From assembly GCF_022344005.1 (NCBI RefSeq), contig NZ_CP092190.1, forward strand, positions 682,001-746,000: a DNA stretch of 64,000 nt, given 5' to 3'. The notes under the pieces were generated by a model. That model had not been told where the DNA came from and ran no database searches. It saw only the letters and a program-made list of their open reading frames with translations. Below, piece after piece: positions 1 to 13,960 of this stretch. Position 1 is the first letter of the stretch; the number at the start of each line of letters is the position of its first letter. This DNA is from Deinococcus sp. KNUC1210 (GTDB lineage Bacteria; Deinococcota; Deinococci; Deinococcales; Deinococcaceae). The position numbers and the translations under genes are program-made.

Positions 1-78
1 GGGCTGGGATTGGCGCTGGAGGAGGCGCCGGCTGATGAGCTGACCCGGCCTCTTTCGTACCGCGCCGACCTGCCCTAA
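1..78 (+). CDS. C-terminal tail of a gene that starts left of the window
   Basis: Frame 1 is open from the first base to a TAA at 76-78 and encodes 25 residues ending in SYRADLP. Codon use (GCG, CTG, GAC, CGC) is like that of the flanking genes, so this is plausibly the end of a real gene. The fragment is too short to identify. Its stop overlaps by two bases the stop of the decayed SDR reading frame on the other strand, so the two run tail to tail. Confidence 0.5.
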   Translation, partial: GLGLALEEAPADELTRPLSYRADLP

Positions 79-430
79 CGCCTTTTCGGTCGCAGGCATT
101 CCTGGCTTCCGTCTGCCGCCCAGTCGCCATCTGCCATCAGGGTCACGCCGTTCACGAAGGAGCTGGCAAAGCGGCCCAAGATGACGGCGTCGGTCTTGGT
201 TCACCCGCTCACATGCGCGTCAGCCCGAGAAGGCCGTGTTTGCTGGTGCTGTAGGCGGCGCAGTCGGCACTGCCCAGCAGCCCGGCCACACTCGCCACGT
301 TTACGATGCTGCCCGGTCCCTGCGTCAGTCTCACGCGGCCCAGTTCAGCGGTCAGATTCACGCCTAGTACGCGCCGAAAACCAGCCGCCGCCGTATCGAT
401 CTGCTCCGCTGCCCAGGATACGTGTGGGTA
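75..430 (-). pseudogene. Remnant of a short-chain dehydrogenase/reductase (SDR)
   Basis: Read on the minus strand, this stretch contains recognisable SDR pieces. From about 430 down to 209 it reads through VLGVNLT, GSIVNVASVAGLLGS and AAYSTSKHGLLGLTRM, which are the NAG-type and catalytic YxxxK blocks of the family, and then meets a TGA. From about 175 to 75 a second piece reads LGRFASSFVNGVTLMADG, the usual SDR C-terminus. Some 55-60 residues expected between the two pieces are gone, as is the N-terminal Rossmann glycine motif. Family members are NAD(P)H oxidoreductases of about 250 residues; this copy cannot be functional. The losses are too large for a simple sequencing error, so I read it as a genuine decayed gene. 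Confidence 0.75.
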
Positions 431-558
431 CCTGCTGGCGGGCTTCAGATAGACAGCTGAACCCCATCAACAGCTCTCTTTAGAGCAGCTGAACACTCCA
501 CACCGGTCAGCCGGTTTGGAACCCCCCGACAAGAGCGCCCCGGCCCGTGAGCCGAGCT

Positions 559-587
559 TTGCTACTTCATGTCAGACACCCTAAACT
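559..587 (+). promoter_or_regulatory. ftsK promoter (leaderless type)
   Basis: TTGCTA at 559-564 and TAAACT at 582-587 are separated by 17 nt. The -10 box ends 7 nt before the ATG at 595, which predicts a transcript starting at or next to the start codon. Confidence 0.7.
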
Positions 588-594
588 GAGAGAT

Positions 595-3791
<3,197 letters not shown>

Positions 3792-3983
3792 CCAATGGCA
3801 CCGCGCAGGCGGACAAGGATCGGGTGTCAGCAGTTCTGAGTTTGCTGAGAACCAGATCAAGTACGGATGAGACTTCCTTTACATGGTCTGTTCTCATTGT
3901 CAGAGAGTTGCCATTCGCCGCGCTGTGGTGTTTATTGAGGCTGTCGCAATACAACATTGCAATCTTCAAGAGGGGTGGACACC

Positions 3984-5765
3984 ATGAAACGAATGACCGT
4001 GATGCTTTCGATGGGTTTGATGCTGGGTTCAAACGTGCTGGCCGGTGGTGCGGGCGCACCTGTGAAACCTGCCACGACGATGGCAGCCAAGCCCTGTATG
4101 ACCATTGCCGAGATCGTCGCCAATGACCCCCAGTTCAGCACCCTGAACACGGCGATTCAGGCGGCTGGCCTGACCGGCATGCTGATGAGCGGCAACTACA
4201 CCGTCTTTGCGCCGACCAATGCGGCCTTTGCCAAGGTGCCCTCCGATACGCTGAGCAACCTGCTGAACGACCCCGAGACCCTGAAGTCGGTGCTGGCGTA
4301 CCACGTGGTGCCCGGCAAGGTCAGCGCCAAGCAGGTCATGAGCATGAAGGCCGGCAAGACCGCCAACGGTGCCAACATCAAGATCAGCATGATGGGCAAC
4401 AAGGTCATGATCAACAATGCCACCGTGATCAAGGCCGACGTGATGGCCTGCAACGGCATCATCCACGTCATCGACACCGTGCTGATGCCTCCTATGGCAA
4501 TGGCTCCTGCACCGGCCCCCGCTCCGGCGGCGACCAAGCCTGCTCCCGCACCCGTGGTGAAGCCAGCACCGGCCCCCGCGCCTGCGCCTGCACCCGCTCC
4601 GGTGGCTGCCACGCCTGCTGCGCCCGCCGCACCGGAATTCTCGGTCGCCGATATCCCCGCCACGCCGCCCGGCTCGGTTCCTCAGGCCACCACCGATACC
4701 ACCACCTCGCCGGCCACCACCACCGATACCACGACCACGGACACCACCACCACCGACACCACGACGACTGATACGGCGGCGACCACGGATACCACGGCCA
4801 CCACCGATACCACCGCCACCACGACCACCGACACCACCACGGCGACCACGACCGATACCACCGACACCACGGCGGCAGTCAGCGCGAACTCGCTGTATGA
4901 CGTGATCGCCAGCGACGACCGCTTCAGCACCCTGGCGGGCCTGCTGAGCGATGCTGGCCTGGACGAGACGCTGATGAGCGGCAGCTTCACGGTCTTCGCG
5001 CCCACCAATGACGCCTTCGCCAAGCTGGACGACAACACCCTCGCGGTGCTGGCCTCCGACACCGAACTGCTGAAGAAAGTGCTGCTGTACCACGTGGTCA
5101 CCGGCACCCAGATGGCCGCCCAGGTCGTCACCAGCACCCAGCTCGCCAGCGCCGAGGGTTCCAGCCTCGACATCAAGGTGAGCGGAAGCGACGTGATGGT
5201 CGGGAACGCCAAGGTGCTCGCCACCGATATCGCTGCCGACAACGGCGTGATCCACGCAATCGACACCGTGCTGCTGCCCCCGGATGTGACCATCCCCGCG
5301 CCGCCCGCTGCCGATGCGACGGCTGACGCTGCCATGGCAATGCCCGCCGCCACGACCACGACGACGACCACCACCACCGTCACGACCGGCGCGGCAGCCA
5401 CCTACACCTTTGTCCACAACGCCAACACCGCTGATCCCAGCGCGGCAGGTACGGCCATCGCCACCACCGACGGCACCAACGTGACCACCGTTCTGACCCT
5501 GAGCGGCCTGACGGCAGGCAAGGACTACATCGCCCACTATCACGCCTTCGGCCCCGACTCCAGCAACAACCCCTGCGCCTCGAACGGCCCGGTGACGGTC
5601 GGCTTCCCCAACTTCACCGCCGACACCGCCGGTAACGCCACCGTCACACTGACGAACGAAGCCGCCAAGATCGCGGGCGACATGGGCGCGTACATCAACG
5701 TGCACTACGCCAGCGACCCCTCGGTGGTGCCGATCTGCGCCCCGGTCAAGATGACCAAGGGCTGA
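3984..5765 (+). CDS. Secreted protein with two FAS1 (fasciclin) domains
   Basis: 593 residues with an N-terminal signal peptide (MKRMTVMLSMGLMLGSNVLA). Two FAS1 domains follow, at roughly 30-155 and 300-430; both have the FAPTNxAFAK and VLxYHVV motifs of the family. They are joined by a Pro/Ala-rich stretch and then by about 70 residues of Thr-Asp repeats. The last 120 residues form a separate beta-rich domain with HYHAFGP and two Cys. FAS1 domains act in adhesion at the cell surface; the exact ligand is unknown. The start is the ATG at 3984, preceded by AGGGGTGG. A weak promoter (TTGAGG at 3935, TGCAAT at 3958) overlaps an inverted repeat GCAAT-acaac-ATTGC at 3946-3960 that could be an operator. 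Confidence 0.9.
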   Translation: MKRMTVMLSMGLMLGSNVLAGGAGAPVKPATTMAAKPCMTIAEIVANDPQFSTLNTAIQAAGLTGMLMSGNYTVFAPTNAAFAKVPSDTLSNLLNDPETLKSVLAYHVVPGKVSAKQVMSMKAGKTANGANIKISMMGNKVMINNATVIKADVMACNGIIHVIDTVLMPPMAMAPAPAPAPAATKPAPAPVVKPAPAPAPAPAPAPVAATPAAPAAPEFSVADIPATPPGSVPQATTDTTTSPATTTDTTTTDTTTTDTTTTDTAATTDTTATTDTTATTTTDTTTATTTDTTDTTAAVSANSLYDVIASDDRFSTLAGLLSDAGLDETLMSGSFTVFAPTNDAFAKLDDNTLAVLASDTELLKKVLLYHVVTGTQMAAQVVTSTQLASAEGSSLDIKVSGSDVMVGNAKVLATDIAADNGVIHAIDTVLLPPDVTIPAPPAADATADAAMAMPAATTTTTTTTTVTTGAAATYTFVHNANTADPSAAGTAIATTDGTNVTTVLTLSGLTAGKDYIAHYHAFGPDSSNNPCASNGPVTVGFPNFTADTAGNATVTLTNEAAKIAGDMGAYINVHYASDPSVVPICAPVKMTKG

Positions 5766-5790
5766 TCCACAGCACGTTTCACCTCTGAAA

Positions 5791-5818
5791 AAACCTGCCT
5801 CTCGGGGCAGGTTTTTTT
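5791..5818. terminator. Bidirectional terminator after the FAS1 gene
   Basis: AAACCTGCC and GGCAGGTTT form a 9-bp stem with a 6-nt loop, flanked by T7 on the right and A-rich sequence on the left. It can serve both the FAS1 gene and the convergent phosphoesterase gene. Confidence 0.85.
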
Positions 5819-5885
5819 GATGGCTGACCAAGCCGACACGCTCTCTTCCACCCGCTGAAGCCTGCGCTGGGCAGGGCCTGCGCCT

Positions 5886-6761
5886 CTAGGCGGGAATGAA
5901 CAGTTCGGGGCGTTCCGCTCGGAACTGTTCAAACTGGGCTTCCGTCTTCTGCACACCGCGCACCTCCGCCCAGTCCCAGAACGGCGTATAGATGCTGCGG
6001 GCGCTGAGGATCTCCTCCCTGAAGATCCGGGCACTCAGGCCACCAGCGTCCAGCAGGCCCGAGGTCTCGAAGCGCTCCAGCAGGCCGCTGCGGTCGTATG
6101 GCACGGCACGGATCGAGGGCACCCACGCTCCCTGCCTGCCGTCCAGCAGCAGGTAGCGGGCATCGGGATTGCCGTCGAAGGGTGCGCCGACCGCACCGGT
6201 ATTGATGATCCAGCGGGCTGGCCCTGCGGGAGAAAGAAGTTCGCTCAGCATCGGACGGTGAATGTGCGAGGCGACCAGCACCCCTGCCCCGGCAGTGTCC
6301 AGCAGTTCGAGGACGCGCTGGGGGGGCGTGAAGGTGCCGATAGCTTCCCGGTAATGGTCGGGTGAGCCGTGCGCGATCACCACTTCGGGGAAGCCCGGCA
6401 GCGACACCCTCAGTTGCATCGGCCAGCCGCGAATCGGGTCGAGCAGGCCCGTTTCCGCCAGTTGCCGTGTACTCCAGGCGGTCGCACCCCAGAACAGGTC
6501 GTTCCACCAGTCAGGCGGCAGCGCGGGGCTGTGATCGTGCCACAGCAGCATCAGGTCGTCGTGGTTACCCAGCGTCAGGCCACCGAGCCACGCCGGGGGC
6601 AGCGCCAGCACCCGCTGCATACAGGCCACGCTGTCGGGGCCACGGTTCACCACATCACCATTGATGTACAGCCGCTCGACCCCCTGCGCCGCAGCGTCGG
6701 CCAGCACCGCGTCCAGGGCCTCCAGGTTGCCGTGGATATCGGCGAGAACGGCAAGTCGCAC
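5886..6761 (-). CDS. Calcineurin-like metallophosphoesterase
   Basis: 291 residues. The metal-binding blocks of the family are all visible: LADIHGN, NGDVVNRGP, LGNHDD, AHGS and SHIHRP. Such enzymes hydrolyse phosphomonoesters, phosphodiesters or dinucleoside polyphosphates using two metal ions. The substrate cannot be told here. I chose the GTG at 6761 because TATACT at 6769-6774 ends 7 nt upstream of it and the family motif starts six residues later. An upstream ATG at 6815 would add 18 residues unlike the family. The gene is divergent from cysK. Confidence 0.88.
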   Translation of the reverse strand: MRLAVLADIHGNLEALDAVLADAAAQGVERLYINGDVVNRGPDSVACMQRVLALPPAWLGGLTLGNHDDLMLLWHDHSPALPPDWWNDLFWGATAWSTRQLAETGLLDPIRGWPMQLRVSLPGFPEVVIAHGSPDHYREAIGTFTPPQRVLELLDTAGAGVLVASHIHRPMLSELLSPAGPARWIINTGAVGAPFDGNPDARYLLLDGRQGAWVPSIRAVPYDRSGLLERFETSGLLDAGGLSARIFREEILSARSIYTPFWDWAEVRGVQKTEAQFEQFRAERPELFIPA

Positions 6762-6849
6762 GGGCGAAGTATAGCGGGCGAGCCGGCATCTGACCGGGAG
6801 TGGAGGACAGGCCAAGATGTCCCGACCCGACTTCGCCTACACTCCTGGC

Positions 6850-7821
6850 ATGATAGATGCCCTGATCGGACACACCCCCCTGGTGCAGCTCAAACGGATC
6901 GTGCCCCCCGGCAGCGCCGACGTTTTCGTGAAGCTGGAAGGCCAGAACCCTGGCGGCAGCATCAAAGACCGCACGGCGCTGGGAATGGTGAACGACGCCG
7001 AGGAGCGGGGTCTGCTGAAGCCCGGCGGCCTGATCGTGGAACCGACCAGCGGCAACACCGGCATTGGACTGGCGCAGGTAGCGGCGGCGCGGGGTTATCG
7101 CCTGATTCTGACGATGCCCGCTCAGATGAGCGAGGAGCGCAAGCAGACGCTGCGGGCTTACGGAGCCGAACTCGTCCTGACCGACCCGGCTCGCCGTATG
7201 CTGGCCGCCATCGAGGAAGCCGAACGCATCGCGGCGGAGCAGGGCGGCTGGATGCCGAACCAGTTTGCCAACCCCGCCAATCCCGCCGTTCACGAGGCCA
7301 CCACCGGTCCCGAACTGTGGGAACAGATGGAAGGCCGCATCGACGCCTTCGTATATGGCAGCGGCACCGGGGGCACCATCACCGGCACCGGGCGATTCCT
7401 GAAGCGGCAGAACCCGGCGGTGCAGATCGTGGCCGTGGAACCGGCCCGCAGCAACGTCCTGAGCGGCGGCGAGCGGGGCGATCACGGTTTTCAGGGAATG
7501 GGGCCGGGCTTCATTCCCGAAAACCTCGACCCCAGCATCATCGATGAAATTACCGAAGTCTGGGAAGAAGACGCCTACCCGCTGGCTCGCCGCGCCGCCC
7601 ACGAGGAAGGGCTGTTTATCGGCATGTCGAGCGGCGGCATCCTGTGGGCAGCGATAGAACTGGCGCGGCGACTGGGGCCGGGCAAGCGCGTCGCCACCAT
7701 CGCCTGCGACAGCGGCGCACGCTACCTGACCACGCCGCTGTTCAGCGGAACCAAAGATACGCCGGGAGATTATCTGCCCTACTCGCGCGATCACGCCACG
7801 CAGCCGGTCGACAGCCACTGA
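6850..7821 (+). CDS. cysK: Cysteine synthase (O-acetylserine sulfhydrylase)
   Basis: 323 residues, the usual length. This PLP enzyme makes cysteine from O-acetylserine and sulfide. The PLP lysine lies in NPGGSIKDR (about Lys39), the substrate loop is PTSGNTG, and the phosphate-binding glycine loop is GSGTGGTITG. The ATG at 6850 is supported by TACACT at 6838-6843, exactly 6 nt upstream; the earlier ATG at 6817 lies upstream of that box. A cysteine-responsive leader precedes the neighbouring cysS, so cysteine supply and charging genes sit side by side. CysK and CysM are hard to separate from sequence alone. Confidence 0.93.
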   Translation: MIDALIGHTPLVQLKRIVPPGSADVFVKLEGQNPGGSIKDRTALGMVNDAEERGLLKPGGLIVEPTSGNTGIGLAQVAAARGYRLILTMPAQMSEERKQTLRAYGAELVLTDPARRMLAAIEEAERIAAEQGGWMPNQFANPANPAVHEATTGPELWEQMEGRIDAFVYGSGTGGTITGTGRFLKRQNPAVQIVAVEPARSNVLSGGERGDHGFQGMGPGFIPENLDPSIIDEITEVWEEDAYPLARRAAHEEGLFIGMSSGGILWAAIELARRLGPGKRVATIACDSGARYLTTPLFSGTKDTPGDYLPYSRDHATQPVDSH

Positions 7822-8141
7822 TACGGTCGCCAGGGACACTGTTCCAGCGCTGACCCGCGACTCTGCTACCGAAAAAAGTGTTCCCATCCGCCGAAGATGC
7901 TGGATGGGAACGAGCAGGGTGCTTGCCAGACTGAATGAAATGTCTCCAGTTGGTCGCCGAGCGTGGAGGGGGGCAATCCACTGGGAACTCGGTGCGGGCA
8001 TGGGGGGGCACGCCCTCTGGAAGGGAAGTGAGGGCAGCGGGGGACTACCTCTCGACTCTGATGCTACAACGAAAATTTCACACTTTCAGGTTAAGTACAT
8101 CGGCATGAAAAAATGTCTGCCCCGGTGCGCCCACCTTCCGT
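7822..8141. other. Intergenic region between convergent cysK and cysS
   Basis: 320 bp without a convincing gene. It holds one stem-loop: GTTCCCATCC (7880-7889) pairs with GGATGGGAAC (7902-7911), a perfect 10-bp stem with a 12-nt loop. On the minus strand it is followed by ACTTTTTTC, so it reads as a terminator for cysS, although it lies 230 bp past the stop codon. Nothing else is recognised. Confidence 0.6.
7871..7911 (-). terminator. Probable intrinsic terminator downstream of cysS
   Basis: Ten-base-pair perfect stem with six U residues next to it in the minus-strand transcript. The distance from the cysS stop (230 bp) is long, so the assignment to cysS is inferred from strand only. Confidence 0.65.
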
Positions 8142-9626
<1,485 letters not shown>

Positions 9627-9649
9627 GGAACTCCTTTGGGCGTTGGCAC

Positions 9650-9746
9650 AAAAAAGGCCGCGCTCCGGATAGCAGAGCGCGGCGGCAGAACAGAGCTGCT
9701 ACCGCAGAGGTGGGCAACAGACAGGCCGGAACATGCAGAAAGTATA
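9650..9746 (-). promoter_or_regulatory. cysS leader: leaderless Cys micro-ORF plus terminator (putative attenuator)
   Basis: On the minus strand TATACT (9746-9741) is followed after 6 nt by an ATG (9734), an 11-codon ORF ending in TAG, and 15 nt later by a stem-loop: GCCGCGCTC (9683-9675) pairs with GAGCGCGGC (9665-9657), a 9-bp stem with a 9-nt loop. U6 follows at 9655-9650, and cysS starts 23 nt further on. No second promoter fits between the U-tract and cysS, so transcription of cysS from this promoter must read through the terminator. The upstream GNAT gene could also use the hairpin as its own terminator; the Cys codons favour a regulatory role. Confidence 0.75.
9699..9734 (-). CDS. cysS leader peptide with adjacent Cys codons
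   Basis: Eleven residues, MFRPVCCPPLR, then TAG. The ATG lies 6 nt after a good -10 box, so the mRNA probably starts at this codon and is translated leaderless. Two adjacent Cys codons (TGT TGC) in an 11-codon ORF upstream of the cysteinyl-tRNA synthetase gene is the expected composition of an attenuator peptide: scarce Cys-tRNA would stall the ribosome before the terminator. Poly-Cys leaderless ORFs that act as cysteine attenuators are established in mycobacteria; the role here is inference. Confidence 0.7.
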   Translation of the reverse strand: MFRPVCCPPLR

Positions 9747-9760
9747 CGGTATCGGCACGG

Positions 9761-10279
9761 TCAATCCTGAATCTGCCTACGGCACAGCAGCAGGTCCACG
9801 CCAGCAATGTCGCCCGCCTGCGTCAGATACGGCTGTTCACCGATCTGAACGAAGCCGAAGCGGGCATAGAAGCGCTGCGCCGCCGTGTTGGTGTGCCACA
9901 CTCCCAGCACGGCACGGCCCGCCGCCTGCACCTGTGGATGCGCCAGCGCCGCCTTCATCAGCCGCGAGCCCAGCCCCTGGTTCTGAGCGACCGGCAGCAC
10001 ATAGAGCCGCCTGATCTCGACCTCGTCCGCTGGCGGGTCTGTGGGCTGCGTGGCCCCGAACTGCACGTAGCCGATGAGCTGTGCGCCCTGTTCCGCCAGC
10101 AGAAAGACATCGTGCTGCATCATCTCGTGGAGTCGTGAACGTGACAGATAGGTCTCCAGATGCCAGCTCAGAGCCGCGCTGTCCATCTCGTGTCCGTACG
10201 CTGCGCGGTAGGTCTGCTGCGCCAGCACCACGAGGGCGGTCAGGTCTTCCGCCCGGATTGGCCTGATCTGCGTCTCCAT
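9761..10279 (-). CDS. GNAT-family N-acetyltransferase
   Basis: 172 residues. The acetyl-CoA binding core is visible as IRRLYVLPVAQNQGLGSRLMKAAL (motif A, Q-x-x-G-x-G type) followed by LGVWHTNTAAQRFYARFGF (motif B). GNAT enzymes transfer an acetyl group from acetyl-CoA to an amine; the substrate is not predictable. The ATG at 10279 precedes IRPIRAEDL, a typical GNAT opening, so the longer upstream reading is rejected. The gene is divergent from the HAD gene, with 47 bp between the starts. Confidence 0.88.
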   Translation of the reverse strand: METQIRPIRAEDLTALVVLAQQTYRAAYGHEMDSAALSWHLETYLSRSRLHEMMQHDVFLLAEQGAQLIGYVQFGATQPTDPPADEVEIRRLYVLPVAQNQGLGSRLMKAALAHPQVQAAGRAVLGVWHTNTAAQRFYARFGFVQIGEQPYLTQAGDIAGVDLLLCRRQIQD

Positions 10280-10326
10280 GCGCCATTCTCGCTCAATGCT
10301 TCCTCTGGGGGCGCTACCCTGACCGC

Positions 10327-10935
10327 ATGACTCAATCCACCATCCGCGCCCTGTTCTGGGACATCGGCGGCGTGCTGCTCTCGAACGGCTGGGACCGGGA
10401 TCAGCGCCGAGAGGTCGTGACGCACTTTGGCCTCGATGCCGAGGATTTCCAGGAGCGCCACAAGATGATCGTGCCGGAGCTGGAAATCGGTCGCCTGAGC
10501 CTGGACGATTACCTGACGCAGACGGTGTTTCATCAGGCCCGCGACTTCTCACGGGCCGACTTCGTGGCGGCGATGGAAGCGCAGAGCGTGGCCCTGCCCG
10601 GCACGCTCGAACTGGCCCGCGAACTGGGCAAGACGTGGCGCATGTACGCCCTGAACAACGAATCCCGCGAACTGAACGCATTCCGCCGCCACGCCTTCGA
10701 CCTCGACGGGCCGCTGCTGGCCTTCTTCAGCTCGTGCTACCTGGGGCTCGCCAAGCCCAACCCGGCCATCTACCGGACGGCGCTCGATCTGGCAGGCGTG
10801 AGCGGCAGCCAGGCTGTCATGCTCGACGACCGCCTTCAGAACGTGGAAGCGGCCCGTGGTGTGGGCATGCACGCCATCCAGGTGACGAGTGCCGAGCAGC
10901 TCAGAAGCGAACTGGCCGCACTGGGCGTGCAGTAA
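10327..10935 (+). CDS. HAD-superfamily hydrolase, YihX-like
   Basis: 202 residues. The nucleophile motif reads FWDIGGVLLSNGW, the DxGGV variant common in the YihX/sugar-phosphatase branch. Thr/Ser and Lys motifs (ALNNESRE, GLAKPNPAIY) and the acidic motif VMLDDRLQNVEAA follow in order. Such enzymes remove phosphate from small metabolites such as glucose-1-phosphate. The ATG at 10327 is supported by TACCCT at 10315-10320, exactly 6 nt upstream, a leaderless start. Confidence 0.88.
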   Translation: MTQSTIRALFWDIGGVLLSNGWDRDQRREVVTHFGLDAEDFQERHKMIVPELEIGRLSLDDYLTQTVFHQARDFSRADFVAAMEAQSVALPGTLELARELGKTWRMYALNNESRELNAFRRHAFDLDGPLLAFFSSCYLGLAKPNPAIYRTALDLAGVSGSQAVMLDDRLQNVEAARGVGMHAIQVTSAEQLRSELAALGVQ

Positions 10936-11002
10936 ACTCCCGCCCCTTCCGGTCGAGTTCCGACACTGCGGATTCCATCTGAGACAGGCGTGCAGGCATT
11001 GA

Positions 11003-12250
<1,248 letters not shown>

Positions 12251-12261
12251 GCAGGGCCTTG

Positions 12262-12319
12262 AGCTATGGGCTGTGAGCTATGAGCAACTGCGCTCCGGCT
12301 CATGGCCCATAGCTTTCTT
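12262..12319 (+). terminator. Long stem-loop between gap and pgk
   Basis: AGCTATGGGC (12262-12271) pairs perfectly with GCCCATAGCT (12305-12314), with an inner TGAGC/GCTCA stem, followed by TTCTTTT. It looks like a terminator or partial attenuator that lowers readthrough from gap into pgk. Confidence 0.7.
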
Positions 12320-12381
12320 TTCAGACGTTCTGCCGTGCCTCCCCCGACCACAGTTCAGGGCTGACTGCCCACGGAGCAACC

Positions 12382-13551
12382 ATGCAAACACTCGACCACC
12401 TGAACACCCAGAACAAGCGCGTGCTGGTGCGCGTCGATTACAACGTGCCGCTCAAGGGCGACGTGATTCAGGACGATACCCGCATTCAGGCCAGCCTGCC
12501 GACTCTTCAGAAGCTGCTCGACGGCGGTTCCAGCGTTCTGCTGATGAGTCACCTCGGTCGCCCCAAGGGCGGCTATGAAGCCAAATACAGCCTGAAGCCG
12601 GTGGCGGCCCGCCTGTCGGAACTGCTGGGCAAGCCGGTCAAGTTCATCGAGTCGCTGCCGAGCAGCCCCGAGACGCTTGCGGCGGCGCAGGCGCTCCAGC
12701 CGGGCGAGGTGGCGCTGCTGGAAAACGTGCGCTTCGAGCCGGGCGAAGAGAAGAACGACGCGGCCCTGAATGACGCGCTCGCCAAGCTGGGCGACGCCTT
12801 CGTGCTGGACGCCTTCGGCAGCGCTCACCGCGCCCATTCGTCGGTCAGCGGTGTGGCTGGCCTGCTGCCGCACGCGGGCGGGCTGCTGCTGGAACAGGAA
12901 GTGACGGCGCTGAGCAAGCTGCTGGACGGAGCCGAGAAGCCGTATGTGGTCATCATCGGCGGGGCGAAGGTGTCGGATAAGCTGCTGGTGATCGAGAACC
13001 TGCTGCCCACCGTCGACCGCATGCTGATCGGCGGCGGCATGGCGTACACCTTCGTCAAGGCACAGGGCGGACGGATCGGCAAGAGCATCCACGAGGACGA
13101 TTTTCTGGACAAGGCCCGTGAGCTGCTGAGCACCTACGGCGACAAGATCGTGCTACCCACCGACACGCTGGCAGGCGACGCGTTCAGCAATGACGCCAAT
13201 ACGCGGGTCGTGCCCACCGCCGATATCCCTGACGACTGGGAGGGCATGGACATCGGCCCGGACAGCCAGAAGGCATTCACGGCAGCGCTTCAGGGTGCGA
13301 AAACCGTGTTCTGGAACGGTCCGATGGGCGTGTTCGAGTTCGAGAAATTTGCCAGTGGCACCAACGCGATTGCGAAAGCCGTCGCAGACCTGGGGCCGGA
13401 CACCTACAGCGTGATTGGCGGCGGCGACAGCGTGAGCGCCATCAACAAGAGCGGGCAGGCCGACCGGGTAAGCCACATCTCGACCGGCGGCGGAGCCAGC
13501 CTGGAACTGCTCGAAGGCAAGAAGCTGCCGGGCGTCGAGGCGATGGCGTAA
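12382..13551 (+). CDS. pgk: Phosphoglycerate kinase
   Basis: 389 residues. Transfers phosphate from 1,3-bisphosphoglycerate to ADP. N-terminal substrate residues are visible in RVDYNVPLK and SHLGRPKG; the nucleotide domain has GGAKVSDK and [10 protein letters not shown], and the hinge GGGDSVSAI lies near the C-terminus. The start ATG at 12382 follows GGAG at 12372-12375. The gene follows gap on the same strand, separated by a stem-loop. The last codons lie 24 bp from the stop of a convergent gene. Confidence 0.97.
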   Translation: MQTLDHLNTQNKRVLVRVDYNVPLKGDVIQDDTRIQASLPTLQKLLDGGSSVLLMSHLGRPKGGYEAKYSLKPVAARLSELLGKPVKFIESLPSSPETLAAAQALQPGEVALLENVRFEPGEEKNDAALNDALAKLGDAFVLDAFGSAHRAHSSVSGVAGLLPHAGGLLLEQEVTALSKLLDGAEKPYVVIIGGAKVSDKLLVIENLLPTVDRMLIGGGMAYTFVKAQGGRIGKSIHEDDFLDKARELLSTYGDKIVLPTDTLAGDAFSNDANTRVVPTADIPDDWEGMDIGPDSQKAFTAALQGAKTVFWNGPMGVFEFEKFASGTNAIAKAVADLGPDTYSVIGGGDSVSAINKSGQADRVSHISTGGGASLELLEGKKLPGVEAMA

Positions 13552-13574
13552 AGCAGAGACGCGGTTGAAGGTTT

Positions 13575-13877
13575 TTACTCCTCTCCCTTCACCACCCTGC
13601 CGAAGACATTTTCTCTCTGCGTCCAACCGTTGATTCCGCCCCGGTTGTTACCGATCAGGACTCGTTCCTGCACGATGTCTTTGATGAGGTGCAGGTAATC
13701 GTTTCCAGCGACTTCAACCAGAACGATATCGCCGACCTGTAGCTCAAGTTCACTCGCGGGAACAAGTGTCACTTCATCGCCATCCTCGACTTTGCCTGTC
13801 ATCGAATGACCTCGCGGGCGAATCATCACCGTTTCGCCCGCTGCCAGTTTTTCTTTTGCATAGGTTGCCCATGACAT
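13575..13877 (-). CDS. Small S24/S26-like peptidase-fold protein
   Basis: 100 residues. RPRGHSMTGKVEDGDEVTLVP matches the serine box of LexA/signal-peptidase-like proteins, with Ser25 as candidate nucleophile, and GDIVLVEV matches the following strand. Where LexA carries the catalytic Lys this protein has YLHLIKDI, so either His63 or Lys66 would have to act, or it is inactive. It ends IGNNRGGINGW, a pattern I recall from small stand-alone proteins of this fold. Function unknown. The ATG lies 6 nt after TAGGTT (13889-13884), a leaderless start. It sits on the opposite strand between pgk and tpi. Confidence 0.75.
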   Translation of the reverse strand: MSWATYAKEKLAAGETVMIRPRGHSMTGKVEDGDEVTLVPASELELQVGDIVLVEVAGNDYLHLIKDIVQERVLIGNNRGGINGWTQRENVFGRVVKGEE

Positions 13878-13960
13878 ACGTTCAACCTACTGACTCTGTC
13901 TGTTGAGCGCATCTGCCAGACGACCTACCACCGATCTCTACCGAACGAAAGGATTTTCTT

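Noticed and set aside
4690..4890. Thr-codon repeats as a CRISPR-like array
   Set aside because: The repeats are ACC/GAC codon repeats inside the FAS1 gene, without spacers.
4029..5831. 600-codon open frame on the minus strand across the FAS1 gene
   Set aside because: Mirror of a Gly/Thr-rich coding strand; translation is Gly/His/Arg-rich and low in complexity, with no start signal.
9627..9760. T-box riboswitch before cysS or leuS
   Set aside because: No T-box core (AGGGTGG...ACCGCG type) or stem I specifier loop is present, and the leaders are too short.
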